A stretch of DNA of 17,833 bases, taken from assembly GCA_023260935.1 (NCBI GenBank), contig JALQTL010000450.1, positions 1-17,833 of the forward strand. Direction: 5' to 3'. The notes beneath the pieces are model-generated. The model had not been told where the DNA came from. It did not search any database and saw only the letters and a program-made list of their open reading frames with translations. This DNA comes from Paracoccaceae bacterium (GTDB lineage: Bacteria > Pseudomonadota > Alphaproteobacteria > Rhodobacterales > Rhodobacteraceae). The position numbers were made by a program, and so were the translations under genes. Positions 15,279 through 17,833 of this stretch are shown here, one piece after another (position 1 is the first letter of the stretch; every line of letters starts with the position of its first letter).

Positions 15279-16160
15279 CTAACCGCCCGAAGAGATGACG
15301 CGGAACACGCAAGGGTCCGTCACCAGTTCGGGCGGGGTCAGGCACAGGCCCTGCGCCACCTGCCAGGCTGCCAGAACCTTTGGCACATAATCACGCGTTT
15401 CGGCATAGGGCGGCACACCGTCATTGGCCTTTACCGCCCCCTCGCCCGCGTTATAGGCCGCCAGAACCATCAGCGGGTCGCGGTCAAACTCTTTCAGCAG
15501 CCAGTCCAGATAGGCGACCCCGCCCTTGATGTTCTGCGCACTGTCCATGGCATTGCTTACGCCGAAACGCTCGGCCGTTGCGGGGATAAGCTGCATCAGC
15601 CCCTGTGCCCCGGCAGAGGAAAGCGCATCCGCGCGCCCTGCACTCTCTACCGCGATCACCGCAAGGGCGAGGGCGGGTGACACTTCAGTGCCGATGGTGG
15701 CCGCCAAGATCTGCTTGCCATAGTTTTCGGCCAGCCCCTGCAGATCCTGCAGGCGCGGTCCGGCAACAGATGCACCCGAGGGCCCCTTGGAAAGCGTGGC
15801 CATGGCCAGACCAAAACGATCAGCCGCCATGCCGCGCCCGGTGGGCACGGTATTCCAGAACCAGTCATAAGCGGCCGTCTTTTTCGGCACGGGTGCAAGC
15901 GGAGCCTGCGCCGAAGCGGTTTCCACCGGTGCGGCCCCATCTTCTTCCGGCGCCTCGCGACGCACCTTCACCTTCGGCGCCAGAGCCAGAAGTCGGGCCT
16001 GTTCGGCCGGATCGATCTGCACCAGCGTCCGGTTTCCCGGGCGCTCACCCACCTTGATCCGTTTGAAGGTAAAGTCGCGCTCACCGGTCAAGCCTTCGGC
16101 CGCACCCGAAAGGGGCGCAAGCAAAAGGCCCGCGACTGTCAGTCCAATGATGAATCGCAT
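15279..16160 (-). CDS. Lytic transglycosylase (SLT domain)
   Basis: A 293-residue secreted protein with a signal peptide (1-20, ending PLSGAA) and a low-complexity linker (about 60-95). The SLT domain begins near residue 135. The catalytic Glu172 lies in LAVIAVESAGR (166-176), followed by SSAGAQGLMQLIPATAERFG (181-200) and VLAAYNAGEGAV (234-245), the standard lysozyme-like pattern. It cleaves the MurNAc-GlcNAc bond of peptidoglycan with formation of a 1,6-anhydro product. It is divergent from the Flp pilin genes across a 361-base gap. Local opening of the wall for pilus assembly is a possible role, but that is inference from position only. The ribosome site is weak (GAG 6 bases upstream). Confidence 0.9.
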   Translation of the reverse strand: MRFIIGLTVAGLLLAPLSGAAEGLTGERDFTFKRIKVGERPGNRTLVQIDPAEQARLLALAPKVKVRREAPEEDGAAPVETASAQAPLAPVPKKTAAYDWFWNTVPTGRGMAADRFGLAMATLSKGPSGASVAGPRLQDLQGLAENYGKQILAATIGTEVSPALALAVIAVESAGRADALSSAGAQGLMQLIPATAERFGVSNAMDSAQNIKGGVAYLDWLLKEFDRDPLMVLAAYNAGEGAVKANDGVPPYAETRDYVPKVLAAWQVAQGLCLTPPELVTDPCVFRVISSGG

Positions 16161-16521
16161 CGCTGCTCGATGCCCAGGATTTGTTGTTGTTGCATCATTG
16201 ATCTCACAAAACCCTGTTTCAAACCACAGATTTGCCCCCTGAAAACGGGAAACTGAGGCAGTTCTGCCCCAATTGGAACCAGAATGGCACTGGGGCGAAC
16301 CGGATACGATAATTTTTTCTATTTAAAAAACATAAACTTACATGATTTCCTGCGAAATTCCTAAAGGACAGAAAAAGACCTTGTCCCGTCCAAGATGTTG
16401 CCACGATTGAAGGGGAAAACGTGTTCATACCGAACGGCAGACGGCGCGGAACAGAGGCCAGACCGAAAGACAAGCCGAACGGTTGGAACGACCAGAGCAA
16501 CTCGTGAAAGAGAGAATGACC
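16161..16521. other. Divergent intergenic region upstream of the Flp pilin genes
   Basis: A 361-base gap between the transglycosylase start (minus) and the first pilin start (plus). It contains a (GTT)n-like run near 16180-16192, overlapping inverted repeats at 16251-16268, and a conspicuously AT-rich block at about 16307-16375, unlike the rest of the window. The AT-rich block probably holds the pilin promoter. I found no clear -35/-10 pair or sigma-54 box. Only an imperfect CtrA-like element (TTAA at 16323, with AAAC instead of the second TTAA) is present. No credible gene is seen here. Confidence 0.6.
16251..16268. repeat. Overlapping inverted repeats, operator-like
   Basis: AACTG-agg-CAGTT (16251-16263) overlaps GGCAG-tt-CTGCC (16257-16268). 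Two mutually exclusive palindromes in 18 bases could be a regulator site or a small RNA hairpin. It lies about 90 bases before the transglycosylase start and 250 before the pilin start. No known consensus is recognised. Confidence 0.4.
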
Positions 16522-16713
16522 ATGAAACTGCTGAACATCTTCAAGAACTTCAAGAACGACGAATCGGGCGCTGTGACTGTTGACTGGGTCGTGCTGACCG
16601 CTGCCGTTGTCGGCCTGGGCCTGATCGTCATGAACCAGATCACCCCCGCGATCGACGCCGCTGGCGCCCAGATCACGACCGACCTGCAGAACGCAACCGC
16701 GCTGGGCCGCTAA
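16522..16713 (+). CDS. Flp-type IVb pilin, first copy
   Basis: A 63-residue prepilin. A 16-residue leader ending ESG is followed by a 47-residue mature part that starts AVTVDWVVLTAAVVGLG, one hydrophobic helix. Cleavage after the Gly by the prepilin peptidase is inferred. The family normally shows Glu5-Tyr6 in the mature chain, and here these are Asp5-Trp6. The ATG at 16522 has GAGAG 7 bases upstream. An ATG six bases earlier at 16516 would leave almost no spacing. The gene heads a Flp/Tad cluster with a second pilin and cpaB downstream. The helix core is identical in protein to the second copy. A hairpin after it (16755) may limit read-through and so favour its own expression as the major pilin. 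Confidence 0.85.
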   Translation: MKLLNIFKNFKNDESGAVTVDWVVLTAAVVGLGLIVMNQITPAIDAAGAQITTDLQNATALGR

Positions 16714-16754
16714 TGCCTGGCAGGGCAGCCTGAGGTTGCCCGGTTGATTTCAAG

Positions 16755-16787
16755 GGACGCGGCCCGGCTTCCCGGTCCGCGTCCTTT
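16755..16787 (+). terminator. Terminator-like hairpin between the two pilin genes
   Basis: GGACGCGG (16755-16762) pairs perfectly with CCGCGTCC (16777-16784), with an inner CCGG/CCGG pairing (16764-16767 with 16772-16775). TTT follows. The short T-tract suggests partial termination or a 3'-end-stabilising structure for the first pilin message. Confidence 0.55.
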
Positions 16788-16898
16788 GCCAATCCGGACT
16801 GCCGCATGATGCAGCAGACCCGGTGACGGTTCGGAAAAGGTAATTGGCACTGCCCCTGGGAACATCCACCACAACGGGCGTGAGCGAAAGGTAGCGGA

Positions 16899-17105
16899 AT
16901 GACTCTTGAAGTTGAAAAGCGCAAATCCTGGATCAATCGCTTCGCGGCGGAAGAATCCGGCGCGGTTACTGTGGATTGGGTCGTTCTGACAGCCGCCGTC
17001 GTGGGCCTGGGCGTTCTGCTGTTCTCGATCCTGACGCCAGCCGTTTTCGAGGAAGGCGGCATTGCCATCGCCGAAGCCGTCAATACTGCGGCATCGCGCC
17101 CCTGA
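16899..17105 (+). CDS. Flp-type IVb pilin, second copy
   Basis: A 68-residue prepilin with a longer basic leader (21 residues ending AAEESG) and a 47-residue mature part, the same mature length as the first copy. The segment from ESG through AVTVDWVVLTAAVVGLG is identical to the first pilin over 20 residues. After it the two diverge (here an acidic FEEGG and a C terminus NTAASRP). It is likely a minor pilin or a partner of the first, assembled by the Tad machinery. AAAGGT lies upstream of the ATG. It starts 185 bases after the first copy, and cpaB begins 71 bases after its stop. Confidence 0.83.
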   Translation: MTLEVEKRKSWINRFAAEESGAVTVDWVVLTAAVVGLGVLLFSILTPAVFEEGGIAIAEAVNTAASRP

Positions 17106-17176
17106 TGCGGGCGTGCGTGCATACGGGGTGATCCGGCCCCTGCTTTCTGGGACCGGAATGGGAAAGGGGTAATGAA

Positions 17177-17833
17177 ATGCGTGGAATGTTCGGACTTGTC
17201 CTGATCGCGGGCGTAGGTCTGGCCGGATCTGCGGTCTACATGGCCAAGGGTTACATCGGCAAGACACAGTCGGCGCTGGAACAGCAGCAACAAATGATGG
17301 CCAGAATTGGCCCCATCACCCAGCTCTATGTGCTGAAGGACGCCAAGAACTATGGCGACCCGCTGACCAAGGACGATGTGGAACTGGTCTATTGGCCGAA
17401 GAATTCGCTTCCCGAAGGCTCGTTCCTGGAAGAGGCCGTGCTTTTCCCACCCGGCACCAATCAGGAACGCTTCGTGCTGAGGCAGATGGAAAAGATGGAA
17501 CCGGTGCTGGCGGTGAAGATCACCAAGCCCGGCGATCCGCCCGGCCTTGCCGGCCAGCTTGAAAAGGGTATGCGCGCCTTCGCCATCAAGGTTGATGTGC
17601 AGACCGGCGTTTCGGGCTTTCTTCAACCGGGCGACAGCATCGACATCTACTGGACCGGATCAACGAACGGGATGGGTGGCGATATCACCCGCCTGATCGA
17701 GAACCAGACCAAGATCATCGCTCTCATCGTGGACCCCGAGATCCTCAAGGGCTACCTGGAAAACCCGGACCTTGATTCCAAGGCATCCTTGAAGGGGGCC
17801 ATCGAGCGCCGCCTCAAGGAAGTCGAGGACAAG
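17177..17833 (+). CDS. cpaB: Flp pilus assembly protein CpaB/RcpC (3' truncated by window end)
   Basis: The first 219 codons, open to the right edge. An N-terminal membrane or signal helix (about 4-25: FGLVLIAGVGLAGSAVYMAK) is followed by a Gln-rich stretch (35-39) and an SAF-type domain (about 45-120, with YVLKDAKNYGDPLTKDDVEL). The RcpC/CpaB segment GMRAFAIKVD...GFLQPGDSIDIYW (131-159) comes next. CpaB is a periplasmic component of the Tad secretion channel and works with the CpaC secretin. AAGGGG lies about 10 bases before the ATG. From about residue 184 the visible sequence turns into a Lys/Glu-rich helical stretch that is not what I expect at this point of the family. The rest is outside the window. 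Confidence 0.88.
   Translation, partial: MRGMFGLVLIAGVGLAGSAVYMAKGYIGKTQSALEQQQQMMARIGPITQLYVLKDAKNYGDPLTKDDVELVYWPKNSLPEGSFLEEAVLFPPGTNQERFVLRQMEKMEPVLAVKITKPGDPPGLAGQLEKGMRAFAIKVDVQTGVSGFLQPGDSIDIYWTGSTNGMGGDITRLIENQTKIIALIVDPEILKGYLENPDLDSKASLKGAIERRLKEVEDK

Noticed and set aside
16284..16310. Sigma-54 promoter (TGGCAC-N5-TTGC) near the pilin genes
   Set aside because: TGGCAC is present but the second box is absent at the required spacing. The same holds for the TGGCAC near 16845.

Overview
The window is GC-rich, densely packed chromosomal DNA from an alphaproteobacterium, most likely of the order Rhodobacterales (Rhodobacter/Paracoccus relatives). This rests on protein similarity that I recognise by eye: the S4, HisC and ClpA sequences, a Hint_2-type protein, a DUF2125 protein, an alphaproteobacterial MotA/OmpA-like pair, Flp pilins of the GAVTVDW type, and a full CtrA-type box. 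I see no phage, transposon or CRISPR sequence. The window reads as core and lineage-specific chromosome.

Layout. 1-670: 3' end of clpA (+) with a strong terminator. 699-3626: a two-gene minus-strand operon for a MotA/ExbB-like four-helix membrane protein and an OmpA/MotB-like coiled-coil partner, followed upstream by a ChaC-type gamma-glutamylcyclotransferase (3716-4255, -). 4320-5312: a DUF2125 protein (+), converging on 5300-8231 (-), a tightly overlapped hisC - prephenate dehydrogenase - extensin-like operon. 8363-8983: rpsD (-). 9147-10217: Hint-domain protein (-) with its own terminator and a perfect CtrA-type box upstream. 10385-11395: GlxA/AraC regulator (-). 11525-11609: tRNA-Leu(UAA) (-). 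11765-15269: a plus-strand operon of CoA-transferase subunit A, GSCFA protein, SGNH-like hydrolase, CoA-transferase subunit B and a small GNAT. 15279-16160: lytic transglycosylase (-). 16522 to the end: start of a Flp/Tad pilus locus, with two paralogous small pilins and a truncated cpaB (+).

How it fits together. The envelope theme recurs: a proton-channel-like pair anchored to peptidoglycan, an extensin-like protein with an M15-like metal motif, a lytic transglycosylase beside the pilus genes, and a Tad pilus. Metabolism is represented by histidine and tyrosine biosynthesis and by ketone-body or short-chain CoA transfer. The arrangements most worth following up are the two SGNH-like genes lodged between the two subunits of one CoA-transferase, the putative CtrA-controlled Hint protein, and the twin pilins with a D-W in place of the usual Flp E-Y motif.
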